A stretch of DNA of 64,000 nucleotides from Marinomonas foliarum (GCF_003337275.1 NZ_QPJQ01000001.1:124001-188000); one strand, 5' to 3'. Counted from the stretch's first letter, positions 1 through 12,335 are shown. Made by a program: numbers and translations. The notes: generated from the sequence alone by a model not told the origin.

Positions 1-3075
<3,075 letters not shown>

Positions 3076-3140
3076 TGCATATTCCGAATTGCATCAATTA
3101 ATGTTGACCGTATTATCAAACGAAGCGGCTTAGGATTCAA

Positions 3141-4334
3141 TTATAAGGCTACGTTGATTACGAAAATCTCGTTACGATTTACCAATAAACCCTGTTTCGT
3201 ACCAATAATTTGGCCTTTTGTCAGATCGTCGTCATTTATGTTCGCTAACTTAATGACTAAATCCACCTCATCGGCTTCTGCCAACGTAGTCGTTGGCATC
3301 AAGGCATCAAGATTAGTTAACAAAACTGGCTGATCTAAATCTTCTGGATATATTCTTTTTATAGCAATGGGCATAGTCTGCCCTCTCAATACTGCGTACA
3401 CCAGTAAGACATCGTCCTGATGCCAGCGAATCTCCCTTGCATCCCAATTGATCTTTACTACTAGCTGATCAGTAATAATAGGCGCAACCTGCTGATAACC
3501 AATTCTACCTAGGTCACGCGCCTTGCCTATTGCCGATAGCAACGCTAAACGCTCTTGAGAATGCCCACTGTAGCGAATCGCTTCTTGCCAAGCCAATACC
3601 GCGCCCAAATAGTTTTGCTGTGCAAATTCAGCCACACCTTTTAAATCCAGTGCAGTGGGCTGAGTCGGTGCGACCTGAAGCACAGCATCCACAACTTTTA
3701 GCATTTTGTCCGAGCTTTGACCACCATTCGCATAAAAAACAGCCTGTGCGTACTCAACCAACAAGTTCACACGGTTTTCAGCGTTTTTCGGCAGTTTTTC
3801 TAATGCCGTTTCAAAAGCTACTACAGCATTTTGGTATTGTTCTGCACTAAGATAGTCGTTTGCAAGATAATACCAATCTTCCACTCTGTCATAACGTTCG
3901 CTACGATAGATTAAAAAATCGGTTATTTTCTCAGGCGTTAACTTTTGCGTTTGCAAATCTTGTGTAAAAATCACCTCTTTTGAATAGCCTATCTGCTCAT
4001 AAAGACTAACACTTCCTAAAACAGCAACAATCATTACCCCCAACATAGACCAACGAGCAAAAGAGGTGTCCGTTGAAAAAGAGGGTTGTTTTTTGCTTCC
4101 GACAACACGTGCCTCATGATCGATATCAAGCAAAAGCTGTGCTGCCTCACTAGCAGTTAAGCGACCAGCTTCTTGCTCTTGAGCGATCTCATCTCGACGC
4201 ACCGAAGCAAATGACTGACTATCTTGGCCCTCTCTATCACCACGACAATTATCAGAACGATGATTCAGCGAACCAAATAGGTACACTAAACTCAAGGCTA
4301 TCAGACAGGCCATGACCATATACGCAATCATCAT
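3141..4334 (-). CDS. ccmI: Cytochrome c maturation protein CcmI (CycH)
   Basis: Holds apocytochrome c for the CcmF/H heme lyase. The frame is open further upstream, but the ATG at 4334 overlaps the ccmH stop as ATGA, has a GAGGAAGAG ribosome site, and starts a hydrophobic membrane segment (MMIAYMVMACLIALSLVYLF). This gives 397 residues. A second membrane segment lies near residues 95-115. A helical tetratricopeptide-like part follows (about 150-270, with EQYQNAVVAFETALEKLP), then a beta-rich periplasmic tail. A basic and acidic cytoplasmic loop separates the membrane segments, as in two-part CcmI proteins. It is the last gene of the ccm operon. Confidence 0.9.
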   Translation of the reverse strand: MMIAYMVMACLIALSLVYLFGSLNHRSDNCRGDREGQDSQSFASVRRDEIAQEQEAGRLTASEAAQLLLDIDHEARVVGSKKQPSFSTDTSFARWSMLGVMIVAVLGSVSLYEQIGYSKEVIFTQDLQTQKLTPEKITDFLIYRSERYDRVEDWYYLANDYLSAEQYQNAVVAFETALEKLPKNAENRVNLLVEYAQAVFYANGGQSSDKMLKVVDAVLQVAPTQPTALDLKGVAEFAQQNYLGAVLAWQEAIRYSGHSQERLALLSAIGKARDLGRIGYQQVAPIITDQLVVKINWDAREIRWHQDDVLLVYAVLRGQTMPIAIKRIYPEDLDQPVLLTNLDALMPTTTLAEADEVDLVIKLANINDDDLTKGQIIGTKQGLLVNRNEIFVINVAL

Positions 4335-4741
4335 AAAGCTCTTCCTCGTCGTTGACGGTTCGACATCAACACTGCCACAAAGGCCAAAATACCTATCCCA
4401 AGCAGGATAAACGGCCCGTACCAAAGCAGAAAAGTGGCCGAAGAGTGCTGTGGTCGGTACAAAACAAAAGTGCCATAACGCGCAACCATATAATCAACAA
4501 TTTCTTGATCCGTTTTACCCTGCTCAATTAATTGATGGATCAACTCCCTCAGATCAACAGCAATGCCAGAGTTTGAGTCCGCCAAATTTTGGTTCTGACA
4601 TTTAGGGCAACGTAGTTCTTCGACTAGGCTTTGGTAACGGGTTTTATTCAACTCTGAACTAAACAGCATTTGCTCTTGGGCAAAAGCCGACAAGGAAATC
4701 AACATCACCACATTTAGGAAAACACCTTTCACTAACATCAT
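4331..4741 (-). CDS. ccmH: Cytochrome c maturation protein CcmH (CycL)
   Basis: Periplasmic membrane-anchored thiol protein that reduces the apocytochrome c heme-binding cysteines. The 136-residue protein starts with a signal peptide ending near SLSAFAQE. The signature LRCPKCQNQ (Cys45 and Cys48) is followed by the conserved helices ending in ARYGTFVLY. A C-terminal membrane helix spans about residues 104-126. It is the short single-domain form, with the TPR part carried by the separate ccmI. Its ATG overlaps the ccmG stop by 4 bases, and its own stop overlaps the ccmI start. Confidence 0.95.
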   Translation of the reverse strand: MMLVKGVFLNVVMLISLSAFAQEQMLFSSELNKTRYQSLVEELRCPKCQNQNLADSNSGIAVDLRELIHQLIEQGKTDQEIVDYMVARYGTFVLYRPQHSSATFLLWYGPFILLGIGILAFVAVLMSNRQRRGRAL

Positions 4742-5247
4742 TTCATGTACTCTTTAATGTTAGGCCAGTTCACAGCATTAACCACGCCTTGATGTCGATA
4801 AACCACCACTCCAGAGCTATCAACAACAAAGGTTTCAGGGGCACCTGTCACGCCCATATCCACGCCAAAGTTACCTATTTCATCCATTAATACCACTTGG
4901 TAAGGATTGCCTTTTTGCTCTAACCATTGCTTCGCGGGTGGTTGCTGATCTTTGTAATCGACCCCAATGATAGGAACACCAGAACTGGCTAACTCCATCA
5001 AAAATGGATGTTCAACATGACACGCAGGACACCAAGTGCCCCAAAAATTAATAAGATAAGGACCCACAGGCAAATCGTCTTTGCTATAAACTTGATCATC
5101 TTGCAAAGACACCAATGTGAACTCTGGTAATGTTTTTCCAATTAATGCGGAGGGCATATATTGTGTATCTTTGCCAAGCTGAAGATATAAAACAGCACCT
5201 AATACCAAAAAAAACACGAATGGAATAAAAAGCAAAAATTTACGCAT
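4738..5247 (-). CDS. ccmG: Thiol:disulfide interchange protein CcmG/DsbE
   Basis: Periplasmic thioredoxin-like reductase supplying electrons to CcmH and apocytochrome c. It has 169 residues, with an N-terminal membrane anchor (about 4-22) and a thioredoxin fold. The active site is WGTWCPAC (Cys73 and Cys76) and the cis-proline loop is GVTGAPETFVVD. It starts 2 bases after the ccmF stop and overlaps ccmH by 4 bases, so translation is probably coupled. Confidence 0.95.
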   Translation of the reverse strand: MRKFLLFIPFVFFLVLGAVLYLQLGKDTQYMPSALIGKTLPEFTLVSLQDDQVYSKDDLPVGPYLINFWGTWCPACHVEHPFLMELASSGVPIIGVDYKDQQPPAKQWLEQKGNPYQVVLMDEIGNFGVDMGVTGAPETFVVDSSGVVVYRHQGVVNAVNWPNIKEYMK

Positions 5248-5249
5248 CG

Positions 5250-7187
5250 TTAGCCCCCTGCCCGTTTTCGATAACGTTTATCCAGTGCGGCCAATAAACC
5301 GCCCGCCATCATCAACAAACCACCAAGCCAAATCCAACGAACAAAGGACTTTACGTAAATTCGGACACCCCATGCAGAACCATCAAGCCTTTCACCTAGA
5401 GAAACGTATAAGTCACGAGTAAAACCAGCATCCAACGCAGCTTCAGTCATTACTTGCTGACGAGTTGTAAAGAAACGCTTTTCAGGATAAAGAACTGCAA
5501 CGGCTTCCCCTGATTTATATGCCGTAAATTGCCCTTTATTTGATACATAATTAGGCCCATCGACTTGCTCCATGCTATCAAACATAAAATCATAACCTGC
5601 CACCGTCGCGTTATCCCCAGGAGACAATCGCAGCATTGACTCATGACTGTTTACGCTAACCAATACAATCCCCACCAAGGAAACGACCATACCAAGATGC
5701 GCAAATAACATGCCATAGTAATTTCTTGGTAATTGACGAGCACGAGGAATAATACCTTTTGTTCCCGCAGAGACTTTACCAAACCAATCTGCACAAGATA
5801 AGAACACTACCCAAAATGCCACAGCCAAACTAAGCCAAGCGATAAAACCAAACCCGTAATAATAAACAACCAAGCCTGCCGATAAGATAGCGATAAACGC
5901 TGAGGTAGAACAAACCTTAGCAAACACACTAAATTTCGTATGGTGCCATTTAGACAAAGGCCCTACCGCCATAAATACCATCAGCAGCAGCGCAATTGGC
6001 GTGAACACACTATTAAAATACGGCGCTCCCACTGATATTTTTCCTAAGTTTAAGGCGTCAAATATCAATGGATACAAGGTGCCCAACAAAACGGTCAACG
6101 TCAGAACCGTCAGTAGAATATTATTCAACAATAACCAAGCTTCTCGTCCCGAAGCCCCAAAGGAAACGCTCGAACGCACCTCGACTGCACGGACGGCATA
6201 CAGCAATAAACTGCCACCCACGAGCACCAATAGTAAAACGAGAATAAAAATACCGCGAGTCGGATCGGCCGCAAAAGAGTGCACCGAGGTTAGTACACCA
6301 GAGCGAACCAAAAACGCACCAAGCAACGAAAGACTAAAAGTAAAAATCGCCAGTAGGATAGTCCAGCTTTTGAATACACCACGCTTTTCTGTAACAGCAA
6401 GGGAATGCAGCAACGCAGTTCCCGCTAACCAAGGCATAAACGAAGCATTTTCTACTGGATCCCAAAACCACCAGCCACCCCAACCTAATTCGTAATAAGC
6501 CCACCAGCTACCCAGCGTAATTCCTAAGGTCAAAAACGCCCACGACGCTGCGGTCCAGGGCCTTGCCCAACGCGCCCAAGACGCATTTAAATTCCCAGTA
6601 ATTAGCGCTGCCACGGCAAAGCCGAATGCCACAGAGAACCCCACGTACCCCATATACAAAACAGGAGGGTGGACAATCAGCCCAAAATCTTGCAACAAAG
6701 GATTCAGGTCTCCACCATCCACAGGAGTATCAGGCAGTAAGCGCGCAAAAGGCGAAGACGTAAAAAGCAAAAAGGATAAAAAACCTAGACTAACCATGCC
6801 TAGCACAGATAACACCACAGGGCCGACATCCTCTGGCAAGGTTTTTATCTTGAACGCTACGACAGAACACCAACCAGACAATATCAACACCCAGAGCAAC
6901 AGTGACCCTTCATGCCCCCCCCACAAAGCACTAAATTTATACCAAACAGGCAACTGGCTATTGGAGTTTTGGGCCACATACAGCACAGAGAAATCGTCAC
7001 TTAAAAATGACCAACTTAGTGTAATAAAGCTTACCAACACCAACGCAGACATAATAAAAGTCAGTGGGCGTGCTGCTTCCAGCAAAAGACGATTTCCTCT
7101 CCAATAACCAATCAGGGGGACAGAAGCGAGCGATAGAGCAAAAAACAACGACAATATCAGAGAAAATTGACCAATTTCAGGGAACAT
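5250..7187 (-). CDS. ccmF: Heme lyase subunit CcmF
   Basis: Large polytopic membrane protein that transfers heme from CcmE to apocytochrome c. The 645 residues match the family, with about 15 hydrophobic segments. The tryptophan-rich heme-handling motif WGGWWFWDPVENASFMPW is near residues 235-252. Flanking conserved histidines include one in GGHEGSLLLW and one in IVHPPVLYMGYVGF. The large periplasmic domain before the last helix (about 510-620) is present. It lies between ccmE and ccmG. Confidence 0.97.
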   Translation of the reverse strand: MFPEIGQFSLILSLFFALSLASVPLIGYWRGNRLLLEAARPLTFIMSALVLVSFITLSWSFLSDDFSVLYVAQNSNSQLPVWYKFSALWGGHEGSLLLWVLILSGWCSVVAFKIKTLPEDVGPVVLSVLGMVSLGFLSFLLFTSSPFARLLPDTPVDGGDLNPLLQDFGLIVHPPVLYMGYVGFSVAFGFAVAALITGNLNASWARWARPWTAASWAFLTLGITLGSWWAYYELGWGGWWFWDPVENASFMPWLAGTALLHSLAVTEKRGVFKSWTILLAIFTFSLSLLGAFLVRSGVLTSVHSFAADPTRGIFILVLLLVLVGGSLLLYAVRAVEVRSSVSFGASGREAWLLLNNILLTVLTLTVLLGTLYPLIFDALNLGKISVGAPYFNSVFTPIALLLMVFMAVGPLSKWHHTKFSVFAKVCSTSAFIAILSAGLVVYYYGFGFIAWLSLAVAFWVVFLSCADWFGKVSAGTKGIIPRARQLPRNYYGMLFAHLGMVVSLVGIVLVSVNSHESMLRLSPGDNATVAGYDFMFDSMEQVDGPNYVSNKGQFTAYKSGEAVAVLYPEKRFFTTRQQVMTEAALDAGFTRDLYVSLGERLDGSAWGVRIYVKSFVRWIWLGGLLMMAGGLLAALDKRYRKRAGG

Positions 7188-7199
7188 AAACAGCCTAAA

Positions 7200-7667
7200 T
7201 TAATAAGTAGATTGCGAGCTTGCTTTACTCTCACCCATCGAGCTTTGGGCATTCTTCACAGCCTCAGACACTTCCGGAGGCATATATTTTTCATCATGTT
7301 TCGCCAAAACTTCAGTAGCTATAAAAACACCGCCATCATTTAATTGACCTTGGGCAACAATTCCCTGACCTTCTCTAAATAGGTCTGGCAAAATACCACG
7401 GTATTCGATGGTGACTGTGTGCTGATAATCAGTCGCTTCAAACACAACTGCCAAGGTTTCAGGATTACGCTTTACACTGCCATCCACCACCAGACCACCC
7501 GCTCGTATATTGACATGACGTGGAGCTTCTCCCATGGCTATTTGGGACGGTGAATAAAACAAATTGATATTTTGCTGAAGAGCATACATGACTAGCGTCA
7601 CCGCAGCGCCCAATATCAATACAATAGCGGTTATGACTAACAGACGCTTTTTTCTAACTGGATGCAT
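7200..7667 (-). CDS. ccmE: Heme chaperone CcmE
   Basis: Periplasmic chaperone that binds heme covalently before handing it to CcmF. The 155-residue protein has a short basic N-terminus, one membrane helix (about 9-28) and an OB-fold. The heme-binding histidine is His124 in [12 protein letters not shown], with Tyr128 nearby. The disordered C-terminal tail is rich in Ser. Its ATG overlaps the ccmD stop as TAATG. Confidence 0.96.
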   Translation of the reverse strand: MHPVRKKRLLVITAIVLILGAAVTLVMYALQQNINLFYSPSQIAMGEAPRHVNIRAGGLVVDGSVKRNPETLAVVFEATDYQHTVTIEYRGILPDLFREGQGIVAQGQLNDGGVFIATEVLAKHDEKYMPPEVSEAVKNAQSSMGESKASSQSTY

Positions 7668-7843
7668 TATAGCGTTTGATTCCTCATAAAGCGTTTACGT
7701 AACCGATCGCGTGTTTTTCGACGTGTGGATAAGGTATCCCAAATCAACCACGTTAATGCCAAAGAACTAAAGCCATAAACAGACCAAACATAGAGTCCGT
7801 GAGCGCCCATCGCCAAAAAATCATTCAAATTATTAAAGGCCAC
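7667..7843 (-). CDS. ccmD: Heme exporter protein CcmD (58 aa)
   Basis: Small membrane protein that helps release heme-loaded CcmE from CcmABC. Reading the minus strand between ccmC and ccmE gives a 58-residue frame from GTG (7843-7841) to TAA (7669-7667). It starts [20 protein letters not shown], continues with one membrane helix (about residues 18-36), and ends in a strongly basic tail ([14 protein letters not shown]). Asn-rich start, MGxHGxYVW motif, single helix and basic tail are typical of CcmD. It overlaps the ccmC end by 11 bases and the ccmE start by 1. An ATG at codon 12 is a less likely start. Confidence 0.9.
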   Translation of the reverse strand: MAFNNLNDFLAMGAHGLYVWSVYGFSSLALTWLIWDTLSTRRKTRDRLRKRFMRNQTL

Positions 7844-8579
7844 GCTTCATCACCTCTTCTCTCACCCAACTCGATCTATACTCACGCTTTAATATTTCAG
7901 ACTGCATTCGCCAAAGAACCAAGCCAGCCATCAAAAAATACATGCAAATCGCGCAAACAAGCAATGGTAGCCACATCTCAGAAGGCATCTCAGGTTTTTT
8001 AGTGAGCGTAAACGTCGGCCCTTGGTGAAGAGTTTCTAACAACACGACAGAGTACTTAATAATGGGCAAATTAATTAATCCCACAACACTAATCACAGCT
8101 ACCGCTTTATTGGCTAAAACTTGGTCGTCTAAGGCCTTTTGCAGCACAATAATTCCCATATAGAGAAAAAACAACACCAATACAGAGGTCAGCCTTGCAT
8201 CCCAGACCCACCAAGTCCCCCACGTCGGTTTCCCCCAAATAGCGCCAGAAACCAACGCTATCAAGGCCATTACCGCGCCAATCGGTGCCATTGCCTTAAT
8301 AAAGATAGGCGCAATTTTCATCCGCCAAACAAGAAACACAAAGCCGGCAACACCTAATGCGAAATAACACGATTGCGCGAGCATCGCCACTGGTACATGC
8401 ATATAGATGATTCTAAAGCTGTTACCCTGTTGATAATCCGCCGGAGCAAATACTAGGCCCCATATAAGACCAACAATAAGACCAACACAGCCCACAGCAA
8501 ATAAAGGCAAAGCCCACGCTTTAGAGCGATGGAAAAACCATTTGGGTGAACCCAATTTATGAAACCACGTCCAGTTCAT
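7833..8579 (-). CDS. ccmC: Heme exporter permease CcmC
   Basis: Membrane protein that presents heme for attachment to CcmE. The frame is open far upstream, over ccmB, but the ATG at 8579 overlaps the ccmB stop (TGATG) and begins the family-like MNWTWFHKLGSP. The protein then has 248 residues and six membrane segments. The tryptophan-rich motif WGTWWVWDARLTS lies near residues 122-134. Conserved histidines are in IYMHVPVA and ETLHQGPT. The start chosen here removes 95 spurious residues. Confidence 0.96.
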   Translation of the reverse strand: MNWTWFHKLGSPKWFFHRSKAWALPLFAVGCVGLIVGLIWGLVFAPADYQQGNSFRIIYMHVPVAMLAQSCYFALGVAGFVFLVWRMKIAPIFIKAMAPIGAVMALIALVSGAIWGKPTWGTWWVWDARLTSVLVLFFLYMGIIVLQKALDDQVLANKAVAVISVVGLINLPIIKYSVVLLETLHQGPTFTLTKKPEMPSEMWLPLLVCAICMYFLMAGLVLWRMQSEILKREYRSSWVREEVMKRGL

Positions 8580-9241
8580 CAGCTTGCACTCGCTTTGATC
8601 GCAATCGCCGTCATAAAAGGCGATATAACTAAAGACAACAGAGACATGGCCGACAACAGCGCTAACTGACCAGAATACGGTAAATTGGCTTCGGCTGCTT
8701 GTATCGCTAATGTCGAAAAAATAATTACTGGCAAATAAAACGGTAAAATAAGCAACATGACCAACATGGCACCTTGCCTTAAAGAAACAGTCAATGCGGC
8801 ACCAATCACACCGATTAAAAATAAGCTTGGTGTTCCCAGTAGGAACGTCATAATCAACACCCAAAAACTTGACTCAGGTAAAAACAACATCTCACTCAAC
8901 AACGGCATTATGCCCAACAAAGGCAATAGAAAAGCCAACCATTGTGCAACCACTTTAAGCAATATAAGCGCGGGAAGAGAAAGACCACTGACGACCCATT
9001 GCTCCAAAGAGCCATCACGAAAATCTTCTTTGAACATCCCCTCTACGGCCATCAATATAGCTAATACTGCCGCACACCAAATAATGCCGCCCGCAGCAGA
9101 AGCTAAAAACTCAGGCGAAGAACTGACTCCAATAGGAAACAAAGTAACGGCGATAATAAAAAACAACAGAACGTTAATAACATCTTGCTTACGACGCCAT
9201 ATCAGCAAAAATTCCGAAACTAAAAAAGAAGTATACGTCAT
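8579..9241 (-). CDS. ccmB: Heme exporter permease CcmB
   Basis: Membrane subunit of the CcmAB ABC transporter, whose ATP hydrolysis releases holo-CcmE. It has 220 residues with six predicted membrane helices. The family region FKEDFRDGSLEQWVVSGLSL is in the first cytoplasmic loop. It overlaps ccmA by 4 bases (ATGA) and ccmC by 1 base. Confidence 0.95.
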   Translation of the reverse strand: MTYTSFLVSEFLLIWRRKQDVINVLLFFIIAVTLFPIGVSSSPEFLASAAGGIIWCAAVLAILMAVEGMFKEDFRDGSLEQWVVSGLSLPALILLKVVAQWLAFLLPLLGIMPLLSEMLFLPESSFWVLIMTFLLGTPSLFLIGVIGAALTVSLRQGAMLVMLLILPFYLPVIIFSTLAIQAAEANLPYSGQLALLSAMSLLSLVISPFMTAIAIKASAS

Positions 9242-9852
9242 GACAACAAAGCCACATCACGACAAGATAAAGAACGTAAATCCTGATGGGTGGTTAACAC
9301 GACCAAACCACCGGACGACACATGTAACTGAATACGCTCTTCTAATAGAGCAATAGCTCCGACATCTAATGAAGCAAAGGGTTCATCTAGTAACCAGAGT
9401 GTTTTCTCAGTTAACCATAAACGCGCCAAAGCCACTCGGCGCAACTGTCCTGCGGATAATGTCCTCACTAATGCATCAATATGATCCAGCAGATCCAATT
9501 GCTTCAGCACAGTGTCTAATGTCTCTGGAGACACATCAGGACAATAACAGCGAATATTCTCAGCTACCGTAAGCAGGTTTTTGACACCTACCGAATGGCC
9601 AATATAAATAGCATCTTGCTGTAACGGATTTCTATCTAAGGTGACATCTTCGCCCGAATAAACGATTTTCCCTTCAAGAGGAGAGATGACACCTACAATG
9701 ACTTTCAACAAAGAACTCTTACCAGCACCGTTCTCCCCTAAAATACGCACAACCTCTCCAGATTGAGCAGAAAAAGAAAAGTCTTTGCATAGATCTCTCT
9801 CCCCTCGTTCTATCCAAAGGCCAGATATTGTTAAAGAAACAGAAGATTGCAA
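9238..9852 (-). CDS. ccmA: Heme exporter ATP-binding protein CcmA
   Basis: ABC ATPase of the CcmAB complex. It has 204 residues with Walker A GENGAGKSS (39-47), signature LSAGQ (132-136), Walker B LWLLDEP (152-158) and the switch histidine in LTTHQD. The start is TTG at 9852; no ATG lies nearby, and the family N-terminus aligns here. It is the first gene of ccmABCDEFGHI and is transcribed away from the FliK-like gene at 10030. Confidence 0.94.
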   Translation of the reverse strand: MQSSVSLTISGLWIERGERDLCKDFSFSAQSGEVVRILGENGAGKSSLLKVIVGVISPLEGKIVYSGEDVTLDRNPLQQDAIYIGHSVGVKNLLTVAENIRCYCPDVSPETLDTVLKQLDLLDHIDALVRTLSAGQLRRVALARLWLTEKTLWLLDEPFASLDVGAIALLEERIQLHVSSGGLVVLTTHQDLRSLSCRDVALLS

Positions 9853-9921
9853 AAGATTTACCTAATTCGGCCGATATGAAAGCCAAGGTTACCATTCTTT
9901 GGCTACGCTGTTTATCTATAC

Positions 9922-9948
9922 TGCTTAACGATATGGTTTCGTTAAGCA
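9922..9948. promoter_or_regulatory. Perfect inverted repeat between ccmA and the divergent FliK-like gene
   Basis: Ten-base arms TGCTTAACGA and TCGTTAAGCA are separated by 7 bases (TATGGTT). The site lies 69 bases from the ccmA start and 81 bases from the start at 10030, inside the only 177-bp divergent gap of this region. A TATACT box (9917-9922, plus) touches the left arm; on the minus strand the same stretch reads TATAGA. Operator and hairpin are both possible. The regulator is unknown. Confidence 0.4.
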
Positions 9949-10029
9949 AAGAGTTAAGACATTATATGAGAACCGTTCCTAAAAGAACAAACTGATCGGT
10001 GCTCACATCACATTTTATAGGCAGGCGAC

Positions 10030-11673
10030 ATGATCTCTGACATACAATCTATGATAAATGCTTCATCCGGTAAGCAGAGTAACGCCAACATCAATAGCAA
10101 TAGCAATAGTACAGTAGGAAATTCAGCCACTCTTGCGAAATTAATCGGTGAAATAAAATTAATAGAAAGCCTAAGCTTAATTAAATTTCAGGGCAGCGAG
10201 TTGCTGAACTTTCAAGGCAAACCAGCACAACTGTTATTTGCAACCGGCACGCAACATCCATTCACCTTAATAAATACTGGCACACCGATCGATATTAGCG
10301 ACATTCAAAACGCAAAATTAAATAGAACCAACTTGCAGCAAGCATCGCTATCTATCCCTTTAGAAAATTCGTCAAATAAAACGGTTACGAACCCAAGCGC
10401 TTCTACTTTTAAGCAAGCTGATAACCTTATGCTAGCGTCTCGTGTTGTCAATTTAACCGTCACTTCAGGGACGCTCACTTTACCTGCGACACCAAACAAT
10501 CAAACCACTACGACGACTATGCCGCCAGCTAATACGCAAGGTGCAGCTACACAATCCACAACATCAAATCAAGCCACAGCAAGCAATCAAATCGTGACCA
10601 CAAACCAAACGATAAGCACTCCAACCATAAGCACTCAACCTACAATAAATGCTCCATTGCCACCTGCCACCACGGTACAACAATCCACAACAACACAGGT
10701 GGGAGCTTCCAACCCTCAAGTCGCAACAGTCTCAGATGGAAATACCGAGTTTCCTATTTTGAGCCAAACGCCACTAAAAAAAGGCGATGTCGTTCGAGTC
10801 ATGGTTGATGCCAATAACAACCTACAAGTACTGCCAACAAAAGCGAGCGCCTCAGCTACCCCTTCTACCCAAGTGGAAGCTCTTAAACAGAGCCTTCCAA
10901 GACAACTTTCGCTCACAGACATGTCTCAACTTGTAAAACAATTACACACTCTTAACGAGACATCATCTGCAAACCTACCGCCACAAACGCAACAAGCTTT
11001 AAAACAGCTCATACAAAATTTTCCGACACTAGGTGCGCTCACCACTTCGCCTGATGCAATGAAGCAAGCCATTCAGACCAGTGGCGTATTTTCAGAGTCT
11101 TTACTGGCTAGTGACAGCAAAGCTCAACTCCCTGCAGACATAAAGCTCAACTTATCTCGTCTAAAAGAGGCTCAAGAAAATACTGGAGCACTGCGACTTG
11201 GAAGCATTACTACAGAACAAATTGCGAATGCTATTGAGCGTATTACTACCAGCCAATTACGACATTTTTCAGATCCAAACCAAATCACCACACCGACCTA
11301 TCCACTGCATATAGAACTACCAATTAAAAACGGTCAAAATCCAAGTTTTGTTCAAATAGAAATAAACAAAGATGCAAGCAGTGAAGAACAATCAAAACAA
11401 GACAGGCGCTGGCTGGTAAAACTAAAATTTGACTTTGAGGAAACTGGCAGATTTGATGCGCGAGCCAGTATTCAGGCGAACAAAGTTGGTGTTTTATTTG
11501 CGGCTGAAGATCCAGACACAGTGCAGAAATTACAGAAAAACATGTCTCTATTGAAGCAACAGTTAACTGACAAAGATATTGAAGTGGAAAGATTAGACGC
11601 CTTTCAGGCAAAACTAGATAAAGAAAAAGCCAATGCGCTTAAAACACAATCTTTAATAGATGTGAGGACCTAA
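10030..11673 (+). CDS. FliK-like hook-length control domain protein
   Basis: A 547-residue soluble protein. Residues about 1-140 are mixed, and about 140-250 are a low-complexity Thr/Gln/Asn-rich stretch. The C-terminal part (about 415-535) resembles the FliK C-terminal (Flg_hook) domain: PLHIELPIKNG, then RRWLVKLKFDFEETGRFDARASIQANKVGVLFAAED. It differs from the canonical FliK at 30567. Its stop overlaps the start of a free FlhB-like domain (TAATG), and FliK and FlhB C-terminal domains are known partners in substrate switching. AGGCAGG precedes the ATG. An accessory export-switch role is inferred. Confidence 0.75.
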   Translation: MISDIQSMINASSGKQSNANINSNSNSTVGNSATLAKLIGEIKLIESLSLIKFQGSELLNFQGKPAQLLFATGTQHPFTLINTGTPIDISDIQNAKLNRTNLQQASLSIPLENSSNKTVTNPSASTFKQADNLMLASRVVNLTVTSGTLTLPATPNNQTTTTTMPPANTQGAATQSTTSNQATASNQIVTTNQTISTPTISTQPTINAPLPPATTVQQSTTTQVGASNPQVATVSDGNTEFPILSQTPLKKGDVVRVMVDANNNLQVLPTKASASATPSTQVEALKQSLPRQLSLTDMSQLVKQLHTLNETSSANLPPQTQQALKQLIQNFPTLGALTTSPDAMKQAIQTSGVFSESLLASDSKAQLPADIKLNLSRLKEAQENTGALRLGSITTEQIANAIERITTSQLRHFSDPNQITTPTYPLHIELPIKNGQNPSFVQIEINKDASSEEQSKQDRRWLVKLKFDFEETGRFDARASIQANKVGVLFAAEDPDTVQKLQKNMSLLKQQLTDKDIEVERLDAFQAKLDKEKANALKTQSLIDVRT

Positions 11674-11921
11674 TGCAAAAAGCCGTCGCTTTAAAATATG
11701 ACTTTAGCGCAGCACCAAAAGTGATCGCTAAAGGGAGTGGATTACTGGCGGAAAAAATAATGTCGGTCGCCAAAGAAAATGACGTCTTGCTACACCAAAG
11801 TCCTGAACTTGTAGAAATGCTCAGTACTTTGGAGTTAGGAGAGGAAATACCTGAATCATTGTATCTTGCTGTTGCAGAAGTTATCGCTTTTGCACACAAA
11901 ATCAAAGACCATCAGTGGTAA
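11673..11921 (+). CDS. Free FlhB C-terminal-like protein (FlhX/YlqH type)
   Basis: An 82-residue protein that aligns with the cytoplasmic part of FlhB after the autocleavage site. AVALKYDFSAAPKVIAKGSGLLAEKI parallels SVALKYDQVGGAAPVLLAKGGDFIALKI in the full FlhB of this window. The NPTH cleavage motif and the membrane domain are absent. Such free domains can substitute for, or compete with, cleaved FlhB in some bacteria. It is translationally coupled to the FliK-like gene, and its 3' end overlaps the convergent DUF2802 gene by 10 bases. Confidence 0.85.
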   Translation: MQKAVALKYDFSAAPKVIAKGSGLLAEKIMSVAKENDVLLHQSPELVEMLSTLELGEEIPESLYLAVAEVIAFAHKIKDHQW

Positions 11922-12316
11922 TCTGAATTACGGTGGGACTCTTGTTTTAACAAGCTGATCAGCTCAGCCTCAGCACGGATCAAGCCACATTTAGACACCA
12001 AGTCATCAATAGTTGCCCCCATTTCCAAAAGCTCCATAGCGCGATTGTATGAGACACCGCCTTCTTTTGATAAAATCTCAGATTGCTTTTCAACAGCCAA
12101 ATTCAGTTTTTTCTCAATGGCAACTAAACGACGACCCATACCAATAGAGCCTGAAGCAAGTACTTGCACCTGCTTTTTTTGATTAGATTCAGCCTCGGCA
12201 TGCTGAAGCTTCATTCGCGCCAATCGTTTTGAAAGTCCATACGCCCAAACAACCACCGCGATCAGAATCGCAAACTGCAGCATTAATAAGAGGTTAAATA
12301 ACCATTGAGATTCCAT
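11912..12316 (-). CDS. DUF2802-type membrane-anchored coiled-coil protein
   Basis: A 134-residue protein with one N-terminal membrane helix (about 7-27). A coiled coil follows (about 30-85, KRLARMKLQHAEAESNQKK). The C-terminal helical motif is YNRAMELLEMGATIDDLVSKCGLIRAEAELISLL, which resembles a small helix-turn-helix. Proteins of this type follow cheW at the end of polar flagellar and chemotaxis clusters in Pseudomonas and Vibrio. The function is not established. It lies 19 bases after cheW. Confidence 0.75.
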   Translation of the reverse strand: MESQWLFNLLLMLQFAILIAVVVWAYGLSKRLARMKLQHAEAESNQKKQVQVLASGSIGMGRRLVAIEKKLNLAVEKQSEILSKEGGVSYNRAMELLEMGATIDDLVSKCGLIRAEAELISLLKQESHRNSDYH

Positions 12317-12335
12317 CTAGTACAACAACCTTAAA

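Noticed and set aside
8757-9356. 199-codon plus-strand ORF antisense to ccmB/ccmA
   Set aside because: It mirrors membrane-protein codons on the other strand and shows no family features or ribosome site.
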